In this document: positions 53,001-61,593 of the stretch, in pieces
Numbering within the stretch: position 1 is the stretch's first letter
How the letters are laid out: every line of letters starts with the position of its first letter
Assembly: GCA_045119215.1 (NCBI GenBank)
Contig: JBGVDD010000098.1
Coordinates: 62,001-126,000, forward strand
Direction of reading: 5' to 3'
Length of the DNA stretch: 64,000 nt
From: RUG11237 sp045119215
GTDB lineage: Bacteria > Bacillota > Clostridia > Lachnospirales > Lachnospiraceae
The notes under the pieces: model-generated
Told to the model about the DNA's origin: nothing
Databases searched by the model: none
Seen by the model: only the letters and a program-made list of their open reading frames with translations
Position numbers and translations under genes: made by a program

Positions 53001-54459
53001 ATCCATGATAGAAGTGTTGATGGATTACAGTGAAAAAAAGAAAGATAAATTATTTGTGGCAGACAAAGAAAAGTCTTACACCTATGGACAGGCATTGGTG
53101 GAAGTTAAGAGTTATGTGTATAAATTAGAAGAGCTGGGGTTAAAGGCGAAGGACAAATTGGTGGTAGAATGTAGTCAGGATGCAAAGTTTGTATTAGTAA
53201 ATCTGGCCTGTGAATACATGGGAGTTGTATTTGTGCCGGTAGAGCAAAAGGCAAAAAAAGAGCGTGTGGAGGAAATCTGTAAGGAGACTCAGGCATTGTA
53301 CTGTATTTTGTCAGAAAAAATGGAGCTTGATGCAACCACAGTACAGATTACCTTCGGGGAATTTTATGACAGTGCAAGAAAGCCAACGGATTTGGAATTT
53401 AATCCTCCAAAGGCAAAAGAGGTGGCAGAAATCCTGTATTCTACCGGAACTACAGGAAAGGCTAAAGGGATTGTCATCACCCATGGCAATAATGTGGCAG
53501 TGGCAGAAAATATCAAATACGGTACCCAGATGAAAGAAGATAATGTGGAATTGGTGCCCATGCCATTAAGCCATTCTCATGCTATCCGTACCTGTTATGC
53601 AAATCTTTTAAACGGAAGCAGTGTGGTGATTGTGGATGGGGTCATGAAGGTGAAACTGGTATTTGAATTAATGGAAAAATATCAGGTAACATCTATGGAT
53701 TTATCCCCAAGTGCCGGGAATGTTCTGGTAAAACTTGCAAAGAAGAAACTATCAGCCTATGCAGAAAAGATAGATTTTATTGAAATTGGTTCTGCTGTGT
53801 TAGAGGAAGACTTAAAAGAAGCGTTATGTAATATTTTTCAAAATAGCAGATTGTATAATTTTTATGGTTCCACCGAGGCAGGCCGTTCCTGTATCTTAGA
53901 CTTTAATAAGGAGCGTGGAAAGAAGGGCTGTATTGGAAAGCCTACCAAAAACGCAAGATTTATTATTACAGACCAGGATAGAAATGAAATCAGCTCATCA
54001 AAGGAGAATACAGGGTTGTTAGCAATTGCAGGCTCCATGAATATGAAAGAGTATCTGAATGCGGAGAAATTGACCAAAGCTACTATGGTAAATGGCTATA
54101 TTTACACCACAGATATCGCCTATATCGATGAGGAAGGCTATGTGTATGTACTAGGCAGGGCAGATGATGTGATAAATTATAATGGAATCAAGATAGCACC
54201 GGATGACATTGAAAGCCAGGTGATAAAATTTCCAGGAATCAAGGATTGTGCCTGTGTTCCGGTAAATGATTCTGTGTCGGGACAGGTGCCAAAGGTATAT
54301 TACAGTGCCCAGACATCTATTGATGAAACGAAACTTTTGAGTTTTCTGTCAACGGTGTTGGAGGCAAATAAAATGCCTAAGTTACTGGAAAAGATAGATG
54401 AAATTCCTAGAAGTGATAATGGAAAATTACTTCGCAGGAAATTAAGAGACAGAGTATAA
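52972..54459 (+). CDS. class I adenylate-forming ligase (acyl-CoA/acyl-carrier ligase type)
   Basis: The 495-residue enzyme has the ANL superfamily motifs: P-loop YSTGTTGKAKG (156-166), NFYGSTEAGR, TTDIAYIDEEGYVYVLGR and the C-terminal catalytic K485 in NGKLLRRK. It should activate a carboxylic acid as the adenylate and load it on CoA or a carrier protein. The sequence around NFYGSTEAG suggests an acyl or aryl acid rather than an amino acid; no FDxS amino-acid motif was found. Start ATG 52972 follows AAAAGGAGAT. It lies between a kinase and an ABC importer, so the imported compound may be its substrate; alternatively it serves the carrier protein encoded 5 kb downstream. Confidence 0.85.
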   Translation: MEQKKQETYKSMIEVLMDYSEKKKDKLFVADKEKSYTYGQALVEVKSYVYKLEELGLKAKDKLVVECSQDAKFVLVNLACEYMGVVFVPVEQKAKKERVEEICKETQALYCILSEKMELDATTVQITFGEFYDSARKPTDLEFNPPKAKEVAEILYSTGTTGKAKGIVITHGNNVAVAENIKYGTQMKEDNVELVPMPLSHSHAIRTCYANLLNGSSVVIVDGVMKVKLVFELMEKYQVTSMDLSPSAGNVLVKLAKKKLSAYAEKIDFIEIGSAVLEEDLKEALCNIFQNSRLYNFYGSTEAGRSCILDFNKERGKKGCIGKPTKNARFIITDQDRNEISSSKENTGLLAIAGSMNMKEYLNAEKLTKATMVNGYIYTTDIAYIDEEGYVYVLGRADDVINYNGIKIAPDDIESQVIKFPGIKDCACVPVNDSVSGQVPKVYYSAQTSIDETKLLSFLSTVLEANKMPKLLEKIDEIPRSDNGKLLRRKLRDRV

Positions 54460-54526
54460 GGATTTAAAGATTCAAAATTATTACATATCTAATAAGGTTG
54501 ATAAACGAAAGGGAAGAGGTAAGAAA

Positions 54527-55510
54527 ATGAAGAAGAGAATATTAGCGGGTATCTTAAGCGTAGCTGTAGTGGGATGTCTTATTACTGGATGTGGAAATGG
54601 TTCGGATGGAAAGAACACAGAACAGGCTACTTTGAACATGGCGTATCAGTATGGACTGGCTTATGCACCAATTATTGTGGCAAAAGAAGAGGGCTATATT
54701 GAGGAGGCCTATAAGGAAGCAACCGGAAAAGAAGTTACAATCAATTGGAATCAGATGAGTTCTGGTGCAGATATCAATACGGGTATTGCAGGTGGCAGCA
54801 TCCAGGTGGGATTTATGGGGGCAGCTCCAGCCATAACAGGTGTTGTGAGTAACGTTGGATACAAGATATTTACAAATATTTCGGGTCAGGAATTTGGTCT
54901 TATGACAAATACAGATGTGAAATCTTTAGAAGAACTGGTTGGAAGTGATAAGCAGATAGCCTTGGTAAACATTGGCTCTATTCAACATATTACTCTGGCA
55001 AGAGCTTTGGTAAATGCAGGACTGGACGCTCACGCTTTGGATAATAATATTGTGGCTATGAAGCATCCGGATGGAATGGCTTCCCTCCAGTCAGGTAGTA
55101 TCGCCTGTCATTTGACCAACAGCCCATATATTTATTCCGAAAGAGAAGATGAAAATCTTACAGAAATTGAGGGAGTCAACAAGGTAACTTCTTTGGAGGA
55201 ATCCTTTATTGTAGGCGTGGCTGCAAACAGCCTGTATGAAGACAACAAAGAGTTATATGAAGCAGTGTGTGATGGTATGGAAAAAGCAATGGATGATATC
55301 AATACCTCTCCTGACAAGGTAGCAAAGCTTACCTATGAACTGGATGGCAATGATGAGGAAACAGAACTTTCTTATTTGAAAAAGGGATATTATTCCACAA
55401 CCACCAAGGGATGTTTGGCCTTGGCACAGTTTATGGCAGAGAATGGCTTTATCGATGCTTCAGTGAACAGCTTTTCAGATATTGCTTTTGACAATGTAGT
55501 AGGAGATTAG
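54527..55510 (+). CDS. ABC transporter substrate-binding lipoprotein (SsuA/NMT1-like)
   Basis: This 327-residue lipoprotein has lipobox LITGC with lipidated C22. The mature part begins NMAYQYGLAYAPIIVAKEEG, the pattern of the nitrate/sulfonate/taurine/pyrimidine-precursor binding family, followed by GIAGGSIQVGFMGAAPAITG. With the next two genes it makes a complete importer. The substrate is not readable from sequence; sulfonates and related small organic anions or thiamine precursors are the common ones. Confidence 0.9.
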   Translation: MKKRILAGILSVAVVGCLITGCGNGSDGKNTEQATLNMAYQYGLAYAPIIVAKEEGYIEEAYKEATGKEVTINWNQMSSGADINTGIAGGSIQVGFMGAAPAITGVVSNVGYKIFTNISGQEFGLMTNTDVKSLEELVGSDKQIALVNIGSIQHITLARALVNAGLDAHALDNNIVAMKHPDGMASLQSGSIACHLTNSPYIYSEREDENLTEIEGVNKVTSLEESFIVGVAANSLYEDNKELYEAVCDGMEKAMDDINTSPDKVAKLTYELDGNDEETELSYLKKGYYSTTTKGCLALAQFMAENGFIDASVNSFSDIAFDNVVGD

Positions 55511-55523
55511 AGGATAATAAACT

Positions 55524-56327
55524 ATGGATAAATCAAGTAAAATATACAAGATTTCGGTGAAAGTAGGATTTTTAGTGCTGGCAGCTCTTTTGTGGGAAGT
55601 GGTAGCCAGAGCCCACATATTTGGAGAGCAGTCAGAGTTGGTATTTCCAACTCTAGAGACCATAGGTATGGCCTTTATTGAAAACTTTACCAATGGTTAT
55701 GCTGGAAATTCATTTTGGCTCTATGTGTTAAACTCCATGAAATTACTGCTGATTGGGTTGAGCATAGGAATTACTCTTTCCTTCGTCTTTACCGGACTGG
55801 CTATGATGAATCGAACATTTCGATATATCTATGACCTGATTGTCTCTATTTTTGATTTGCTTCCTGGTGTGGCATTATTGCCGGTAGTTATCATTATTTG
55901 TGGTATTAGCCCATCGGTTATCGTTTTTCTGGTGGTTCATGCAGTGTTGTGGCCTATGTCCAGAAATATGTTGGACGGATTTGCAGCGGTGCCAAAGATT
56001 TATATAGAGGCAGGAAAAAATATAGGAGTGACAGGGATTAAACTTTTGTTAGGCGTTTATATTCCTGCTACCACATCCTATATTGTCTCAGGAATCAAGG
56101 TAAGCTGGGCGAGAGCCTGGAGAGGTTTAATCAGTGCAGAAATGATTTTTGGTATTGCATCCTGCCCGGGGATTGGTTTGTATATCAACCAAATGAGAAC
56201 AAATATGAAGAATGCTCAGATGTACGCCACACTGATTGTAATTATTCTCATTGGTGTGATTGTACAATACGGTGTTTTGGAGCCAATTGAGAAGAATACC
56301 ATTAAGAAGTGGGGGATGACAAAGTAA
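55524..56327 (+). CDS. ABC transporter permease (SsuC-like)
   Basis: This 267-residue protein has six predicted membrane helices. The EAA-type loop for the ATPase contact is seen around AAVPKIYIEAGKNIGVTGIKL, and the segment SWARAWRGLISAEMIFG is typical for SsuC/TauC permeases. It begins 14 bases after the binding-protein gene, and its stop codon overlaps the start of the ATPase gene. Confidence 0.92.
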   Translation: MDKSSKIYKISVKVGFLVLAALLWEVVARAHIFGEQSELVFPTLETIGMAFIENFTNGYAGNSFWLYVLNSMKLLLIGLSIGITLSFVFTGLAMMNRTFRYIYDLIVSIFDLLPGVALLPVVIIICGISPSVIVFLVVHAVLWPMSRNMLDGFAAVPKIYIEAGKNIGVTGIKLLLGVYIPATTSYIVSGIKVSWARAWRGLISAEMIFGIASCPGIGLYINQMRTNMKNAQMYATLIVIILIGVIVQYGVLEPIEKNTIKKWGMTK

Positions 56328-57100
56328 TGGAAACAAAGAAAATACTGGAGATTAAGAATCTTAGCAAAATATTTTACGACGAAAATACGAAAGAGCCTGA
56401 AACGGTTTTGGAACAGGTGAATCTTACCGTGGAAAAGAATGAATTCTTGTGTATTCTAGGACCGTCAGGCTGTGGAAAAACCACATTATTAAGGTGTATT
56501 GCAGGTTTTGAAAAGTATGATGGAGAAATCCTTGTGGATGGAGAAGTGTGCAAAAAACCGGGAACAGACAGAATCATGGTATTCCAGAATTTTAATCAGT
56601 TGTTCCCTTGGAAAACGGTAGAGAAAAATATACAGTATCCGTTAAAACAGCAGGGAATCAAAGACAAAAAAGAACTAGATGCCATTACGGCAAAATATCT
56701 TAGCATGGTAAACCTTGATGGAATTCAGAAAAAATATCCTCACCAGTTATCCGGTGGAATGAAACAGAGAGTGGCAATTGCCAAGGCCCTTGCCCTAAAA
56801 CCAAAGATTATTCTCATGGATGAACCATTTGCAGCCCTAGATGCAATGACCCGAACGAAACTGATTGGAGAAGTACAAAAAATTTCCCAAAAAGAGGACT
56901 GTACCTTTATCTTTATCACACATAATATTCAGGAAGCCATTGTGTTGGGAAGCAGGATTATTGTAATGGGGCAAAAGGGGGTAATGCCGATTGATGAGGA
57001 AAATGTGATTCCAAAGCCCATAACACCTGCATCAGCAGGATATGGAGAATTGTGGAGCCGACTGAAAAATGCATTATACCAGGAGGATGGAGAAGACTAA
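56327..57100 (+). CDS. ABC transporter ATP-binding protein (SsuB-like)
   Basis: This 257-residue ATPase has Walker A GPSGCGKTT, signature LSGGMKQRVAIAKAL and Walker B ILMDEPFAALD, with the H-loop in FIFITHNIQEA. The start is ATG 56327, sharing a base with the permease stop; an in-frame GTG at 56309 is inside that gene. It completes the importer with the two genes before it. A structured repeat begins 6 bases after its stop codon and could influence the 3' end. Confidence 0.94.
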   Translation: METKKILEIKNLSKIFYDENTKEPETVLEQVNLTVEKNEFLCILGPSGCGKTTLLRCIAGFEKYDGEILVDGEVCKKPGTDRIMVFQNFNQLFPWKTVEKNIQYPLKQQGIKDKKELDAITAKYLSMVNLDGIQKKYPHQLSGGMKQRVAIAKALALKPKIILMDEPFAALDAMTRTKLIGEVQKISQKEDCTFIFITHNIQEAIVLGSRIIVMGQKGVMPIDEENVIPKPITPASAGYGELWSRLKNALYQEDGED

Positions 57101-57105
57101 AAAGG

Positions 57106-57240
57106 GTAACAGTTCAGGCAGGTCTGCGCATTTACTGCGCTGACCGTGCGAAAATGTGGATTTAACAAAAATCGGGCAATTTTGCATGCGTAAGCATTGC
57201 CCGATTTTGTAACAGTTTAGCCTATGGCTGAACTGTTACA
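57106..57240 (+). repeat. structured dispersed repeat, full copy upstream of the dlt-like operon
   Basis: The element runs from gtaacagttcag (57106) to ctgaactgttaca (57240). Hairpin 1: ggtctgcgca/tgcgctgacc with TTTAC loop (57121-57145). Hairpin 2: a 10-bp stem aaatcgggca/tgcccgattt (57169-57207), a 7-base bulge and a 4-bp stem capped by GTAA. Hairpin 3: 15 bp with one G-U (57208-57240). Ends form imperfect terminal inverted repeats. It is the mirror copy of 35035-35182 and shares its 3' half with 50771-50834. Confidence 0.87.
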
Positions 57241-57372
57241 AAAAAGGAAAAATTTTTCTACTTGAAAACTGCAGACACTCATAGTAGAATGTTAGTTGGC
57301 GGTTTGTCTTGTGGTTGAACTGTCAATGATACTGTAGAAAAATGAAACTCAAATAAAAGTACAGGAGTATAT
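57241..57372. other. leader region of the dlt-like operon
   Basis: This stretch separates the structured repeat from the first gene. I found no convincing promoter hexamers, riboswitch or terminator in it. AGGAG lies 7 bases before the ATG at 57373. Confidence 0.4.
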
Positions 57373-58902
57373 ATGATAAATAATGTATTAGAATATTTAG
57401 AGGAAGCATGTCAAAAGTATCCTGTAAAAACTGCATTTATCGAGCCGGGTAAGAGCTATACCTATGAGCAGGCAGTGGAAATTGCAAAGACCATTGGCAG
57501 TAACATTGCCAAAAAGAAGGTGTATGCTAAACCTATAGCTGTGATTGCCGATAGAGATTTGATTAGTTTAATGGGATTCTTTGGAATTGTTTATGCGGGG
57601 AATTTTTATGTACCAATCGATAAGGCGTTACCCTTAGAGAGAAAGAATACTATTTTAAAGGTGATGGATCCAGCCTTGGTATTGTATCAGGAAAAGGATG
57701 CAAAGAGCATGGAAGGGATGGAGTTGCAGGAAAGACATTGTACTATGGAAAGCTTGTACCATGGACAGGTATCCATCGATGAAAATGCCTTGGCAAACGT
57801 CAGAAAAAAGCATTTAAGTACCATGCCTTTATATATTATGTTTACCTCTGGTTCTACCGGAGTGCCTAAGGGAGTGGTGGTATCCCATGGTTCTGTTGTA
57901 GATTTAGTGGAGCAGTTTGCAGTAACCTTTGATTTTAAAGAGGATGAAATTTTTGCAAATCAGGCGCCCTTTGATTTTGATGTATCGGTAAAAGATATTT
58001 ATTCTACCATCAGAAATAAAGCTACCATGTGTATTATTCCAAAGAGTATGTTTATTATGCCAAAGAAATTATTGGCTTATTTAGACGAAAACAAGGCAAC
58101 AACGATTATCTGGGCGGCTTCTGCCATGTCGGTTGTGGCAACTTTTAAAGGGTTGGATAAAGTAAAACCAGAAAGCCTGAGAAATATCATGTTTTCCGGA
58201 GAAGTTCTTCCTATGAAAGTATTGCATTACTGGCAGAAAAATCTTCCAGATGCTAATTATGTAAATTTATATGGACCTACAGAAATCACATGTAACTGTA
58301 CTTATTACAAGGTAGACAGACCCTTTGGTATGGAAGAAGTGTTGCCAATAGGAAAAGCCTTCCCAAATACAGAGATTCTTCTTTTGAATGAAGAGGGAAA
58401 AGAAGTGGCAGAGGGAGAGACCGGAGAAATTTGTGTAAGGGGCTGTTCTCTTGCATTAGGTTATTACAACAATGAGGAGGCAACGAAAAAAGCCTTTTGT
58501 CAAAATCCGCTGCATAATTCATATATTGACAGGATTTACCGCACCGGAGATATGGGTTACTATAATGAACACCATGAACTGGTCTTTGCAGCAAGAAAGG
58601 ACCATCAGATTAAACATATGGGACACCGTATTGAACTGGCGGAAATTGAGATTCCTGTGAATGCTTTGGATTTTATAGATAAATGCTGTTGCGTATATGA
58701 TGAGCAGGCAGAAAAGATTGTATTGTTCTATGAAGCGGCGAAAGAATGCAATTTGGAAATCATCGAAAAATTACAGGTGAAACTGCCAAAATATATGTGC
58801 CCGAACCGGATGATTCATATGGAAAAGATTCCTATGAACAGCCATGAAAAAATGGACAGAGTGAAATTAAAGAAAATGCTTTCAGAGGTGTATCATGAAT
58901 AA
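57373..58902 (+). CDS. DltA-like amino-acid adenylating enzyme
   Basis: This 509-residue stand-alone adenylation protein is built like DltA (D-Ala:carrier ligase) and NRPS A domains. Seen: FTSGSTGVPKG (157-167), FDFDVSVKDIY with D203 in the place of the Asp that binds the substrate amino group, YGPTE, YRTGDMGY and C-terminal catalytic K493 (HEKMDR). The substrate is therefore probably an amino acid. Where DltA has FCGEVLP, whose Cys affects D-Ala selectivity, this protein has FSGEVLP (S275), so D-Ala is not assured. It overlaps the formyltransferase gene by 8 bases and heads a five-gene operon with carrier, MBOAT and SGNH proteins. Confidence 0.88.
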   Translation: MINNVLEYLEEACQKYPVKTAFIEPGKSYTYEQAVEIAKTIGSNIAKKKVYAKPIAVIADRDLISLMGFFGIVYAGNFYVPIDKALPLERKNTILKVMDPALVLYQEKDAKSMEGMELQERHCTMESLYHGQVSIDENALANVRKKHLSTMPLYIMFTSGSTGVPKGVVVSHGSVVDLVEQFAVTFDFKEDEIFANQAPFDFDVSVKDIYSTIRNKATMCIIPKSMFIMPKKLLAYLDENKATTIIWAASAMSVVATFKGLDKVKPESLRNIMFSGEVLPMKVLHYWQKNLPDANYVNLYGPTEITCNCTYYKVDRPFGMEEVLPIGKAFPNTEILLLNEEGKEVAEGETGEICVRGCSLALGYYNNEEATKKAFCQNPLHNSYIDRIYRTGDMGYYNEHHELVFAARKDHQIKHMGHRIELAEIEIPVNALDFIDKCCCVYDEQAEKIVLFYEAAKECNLEIIEKLQVKLPKYMCPNRMIHMEKIPMNSHEKMDRVKLKKMLSEVYHE

Positions 58903-59773
58903 TGAAAATCAAAAGATACAGAAAGTGTATATTTTAGGTAGTGGTACCTTAGCCTACGAATGTGCAAAATATGCAAAAGAAAAAGAGAAAGATTATGATA
59001 CAGAAGTATATCTGTTTGAGATGACAGAAAAAAAATCCATTGGTCTTGAAAAAAAAGCAATGGCCGCAGGAATCTCTTATCAGCATAAGGAGAGAAAGCA
59101 GGTATACGACTTGTTATGTGAAGAGAAAGCAGAAGTGTTACTGGTGTCGGCAATCAATGAGTTTATTATTCCAAAACGTGTGCTGGAAAGAGAAAACATT
59201 ACAGCAGTGAATCTTCATCAGGCATTGTTGCCTATGCACCCTGGAAGAAATGCAGAGGGCTGGGCAATTTATGAAGAAGATGAGAAAAGTGGAATCACCT
59301 GGCATTTTATGAAGGTGGAAGTGGATGCGGGAGATATTATCTGTCAGAAGGAAATTTCCCTGGATGAAACCATCACTGCTTATCAGCTGTTTCAGCAACA
59401 GATTATGCTTTCAAAAGAAGCCTTTATAGAAATCTACGAAAGCCTGATATACAAGATTGCAAAGTCTTATCCTCAGGAGAAGAAAGACAATGTGCGTATG
59501 CATAAGAGTTTTGAGATTCCCAATGATGGATATATCAATCTGGAATGGGACGGGAAGAAGCTGTGTGCTTTTCTTCGTGCCATGGACTATTCGGTATTAA
59601 AGGTTTTGGGAAATCCCAAGATTGTGTACAGGGGAAAGACGTACTCTGTTGGAAAGTACCAGTTTTCTGTTACGCAGACAATGGAAAATAGGGTAGAATG
59701 GATAGAAAATGAAATCCATATAAATAAAGATGGATATTATTTTATATTAAAAAAACTTAAGGAGGAAATGTAA
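58895..59773 (+). CDS. formyltransferase-like protein with intact Asn-His-Asp triad
   Basis: The 292-residue protein resembles the catalytic domain of 10-formyl-THF-dependent formyltransferases (Fmt, ArnA, sugar N-formyltransferases, NRPS F domains). The triad is present: N106 and H108 in VNLHQALLP, D144 in VEVDAGDIICQ, within the expected SGITWHFMKVEVDAGD context. The N-terminal VYILGSGTLAYECAKY is Rossmann-like. The C-terminal 100 residues do not look like the Fmt tRNA-binding domain. Position between the adenylation and carrier genes, with a stop-start junction to the latter, suggests it formylates the activated amino acid or carrier-bound aminoacyl group, as the F domain of linear gramicidin synthetase does. 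That role is inference. Confidence 0.8.
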   Translation: MNNENQKIQKVYILGSGTLAYECAKYAKEKEKDYDTEVYLFEMTEKKSIGLEKKAMAAGISYQHKERKQVYDLLCEEKAEVLLVSAINEFIIPKRVLERENITAVNLHQALLPMHPGRNAEGWAIYEEDEKSGITWHFMKVEVDAGDIICQKEISLDETITAYQLFQQQIMLSKEAFIEIYESLIYKIAKSYPQEKKDNVRMHKSFEIPNDGYINLEWDGKKLCAFLRAMDYSVLKVLGNPKIVYRGKTYSVGKYQFSVTQTMENRVEWIENEIHINKDGYYFILKKLKEEM

Positions 59774-60004
59774 ATGGAAGAATTAATGAAGATTTTAAAG
59801 GAATTAAGACCAGAGGTTGATTTTGAAAAGGAAGACAAATTAATTGATAATGGTATTTTGGATTCTTTTGATTTGGTTGCTTTGGTAGGAGAAATCAACG
59901 ATACCTTTGATGTAGAAGTGGAATTTGAAGACATGGAACCAGAGAATTTTAATTCTGCCAAAGCAATGTACGCTATGATTCAGAGATTAGAAGATGAGGT
60001 GTAA
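59774..60004 (+). CDS. DltC-like acyl carrier protein
   Basis: This 76-residue acidic four-helix carrier has the phosphopantetheine site S31 in GILDSFDLVALV; the DSF context is closer to DltC-type D-alanyl carriers than to the DSL of fatty-acid ACP. Its ATG directly follows the formyltransferase stop codon, and AAGGAGG is at the proper distance. It is expected to carry the aminoacyl thioester from the adenylating enzyme to the MBOAT protein. A 4'-phosphopantetheinyl transferase is needed but not encoded here. Confidence 0.92.
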   Translation: MEELMKILKELRPEVDFEKEDKLIDNGILDSFDLVALVGEINDTFDVEVEFEDMEPENFNSAKAMYAMIQRLEDEV

Positions 60005-60006
60005 GA

Positions 60007-61593
60007 ATGACAATTAACTCACTATCGTTTTTAGTGTTCTTTTGTGGGTTAGTGATTGTATACTTCTTACCATTTATGAAGAGATTTCAATGGATGATAT
60101 TGTTGGCGGCCAGTGTGGCATTTTATGCACTGGCTGGCAGCAATAATTTTTTGTATATAATACTTGCCACCATTGCAACATATATAGGTACATTTTTTTT
60201 AGATAAGAAAAACAAAGAACAGAAAGAATATATTACAGCCAACAAAAAGACTCTTTCCAAAGCAGAAATAAAAGCATATAAAGAAACAATGAAGCAGAAG
60301 AAGCATACCATACAGGTATGGAGTATTGTGGCGGTTTTAGGAATTCTTGTGCTTGTGAAATATGGAAAGTTTCTTGCAGGAAATGTGGATAGATTGTTTC
60401 CGGCATTACAGGTAAGTGAATATAGTATATTTCACTTGTTAGTTCCGTTGGGAATTTCATATTATACTTTAATGGCAATTGGATACATCATAGATGTGTC
60501 AAAGGGAAAAGTGGAAAGTGAAAAAAATATACTGAAGGTTTTTCTTTACTTAATTTATTTTCCACAGATTACCCAGGGACCTATCGGAAGATTTGCTGAC
60601 ATGGCACCGGCACTATTTGGAAATCATGAATTTTCTTATGAAAGACTTCGGGATGGGTGTCAGAAATTATTGTGGGGCTTTTTTAAGAAAATGGTGATTG
60701 CAGATAATATGAAGCCAATGGTGGATTATATTTTTGAACATGCAAATAAGGGCAGTGGCTTCACTTTGTTCCTAGGCTGTATGTATTTTGCCATTCAGTT
60801 GTATGCAGATTTTTCCGGATATACAGATATTGTAAAAGGATTTTCCCATATCCTTGGAATTGATTTAATGGAGAACTTTGAACGCCCATTTTTCTCTACT
60901 TCTTTAGCGGAATATTGGAGAAGATGGCACATTAGTTTAAGCAGCTGGTTTCGAGACTATATGTTTTACCCCGTGTCTTTATCACAACCGGCAGTGAAAA
61001 TCAATCGTTTAGGTAAGAAATTCCTTCCTCAGAGAGTTTCGAAACTAGTACCTTCTTTGGTGGCAATGTTTGTGGTATGGTTTGCCACCGGTTTATGGCA
61101 TGATGCCAGCTGGAGGTATATTCTTTGGGGTGTGGCAAATGGTGTGATTATGATTTCCTCCATGTTGCTTGAACCACAGTTTAAATGGATGAAAGGAAAG
61201 CTTCATATCAAAGATGAAAATAAAATCTTTCGCGCATTTCAGATGATTCGTACCTTTTTAATTATCAGTATGTTAAAGGTGTTTCCACAGGCTGGCAGTA
61301 CGAAACAGTCTTTGATATTCGTGAAAAAAATTATTTGCGATTTCCATGTGGAGCTTACCAGAAAAGCCTGTGTTCCGGAAATGACAAATTGTAGTCTGAT
61401 GGTCATTGCAATTTCATTGCTAATGTTTTTTTATGTGAGCTGGCATAATGAGCACGGTTCTATGAAAGAAAGGATTGATAAGCGTCCATTCGTGATTCGC
61501 TGGTTGATTTATCTGGTGCTGCTATTGATGATTGCAAGTTTTGGTGTGTTTGGTACAGAGATGACAGGAGGTTTTGAATATGCGCAATATTAA
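60007..61593 (+). CDS. MBOAT-family O-acyltransferase (AlgI/DltB type)
   Basis: This 528-residue polytopic membrane protein has 10 or more hydrophobic segments. MBOAT signatures are EYWRRWHISLSSWFRDYMF (H308) and GLWHDASWRYILWG with the catalytic-type H365. The wording is nearer to AlgI/PatA than to DltB, and the length exceeds DltB by about 110 residues; a charged loop at about 65-105 and a C-terminal extension after 430 account for this. It should transfer the group from the carrier protein across the membrane to an outside acceptor. The start is 3 bases after the carrier gene. Confidence 0.92.
   Translation: MTINSLSFLVFFCGLVIVYFLPFMKRFQWMILLAASVAFYALAGSNNFLYIILATIATYIGTFFLDKKNKEQKEYITANKKTLSKAEIKAYKETMKQKKHTIQVWSIVAVLGILVLVKYGKFLAGNVDRLFPALQVSEYSIFHLLVPLGISYYTLMAIGYIIDVSKGKVESEKNILKVFLYLIYFPQITQGPIGRFADMAPALFGNHEFSYERLRDGCQKLLWGFFKKMVIADNMKPMVDYIFEHANKGSGFTLFLGCMYFAIQLYADFSGYTDIVKGFSHILGIDLMENFERPFFSTSLAEYWRRWHISLSSWFRDYMFYPVSLSQPAVKINRLGKKFLPQRVSKLVPSLVAMFVVWFATGLWHDASWRYILWGVANGVIMISSMLLEPQFKWMKGKLHIKDENKIFRAFQMIRTFLIISMLKVFPQAGSTKQSLIFVKKIICDFHVELTRKACVPEMTNCSLMVIAISLLMFFYVSWHNEHGSMKERIDKRPFVIRWLIYLVLLLMIASFGVFGTEMTGGFEYAQY

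Noticed and set aside
53105..53561. Open frames on both strands inside the adenylate-forming ligase
   Set aside because: They are shadows of the ligase reading frame without ribosome sites or protein features.
57106..57240. Cis-acting riboswitch upstream of the dlt-like operon
   Set aside because: The same structure occurs in opposite orientation upstream of lepA, and no known riboswitch core was recognised; a mobile palindromic repeat explains both orientations.
35035..57240. CRISPR array from the repeated hairpins
   Set aside because: Only three copies exist, 6-16 kb apart and in both orientations, with no spacers and no cas genes.
58895..59773. Methionyl-tRNA formyltransferase (fmt)
   Set aside because: The catalytic triad agrees, but the C-terminal tRNA-binding domain is not recognisable, and the gene sits in a carrier-protein operon rather than near def or priA.
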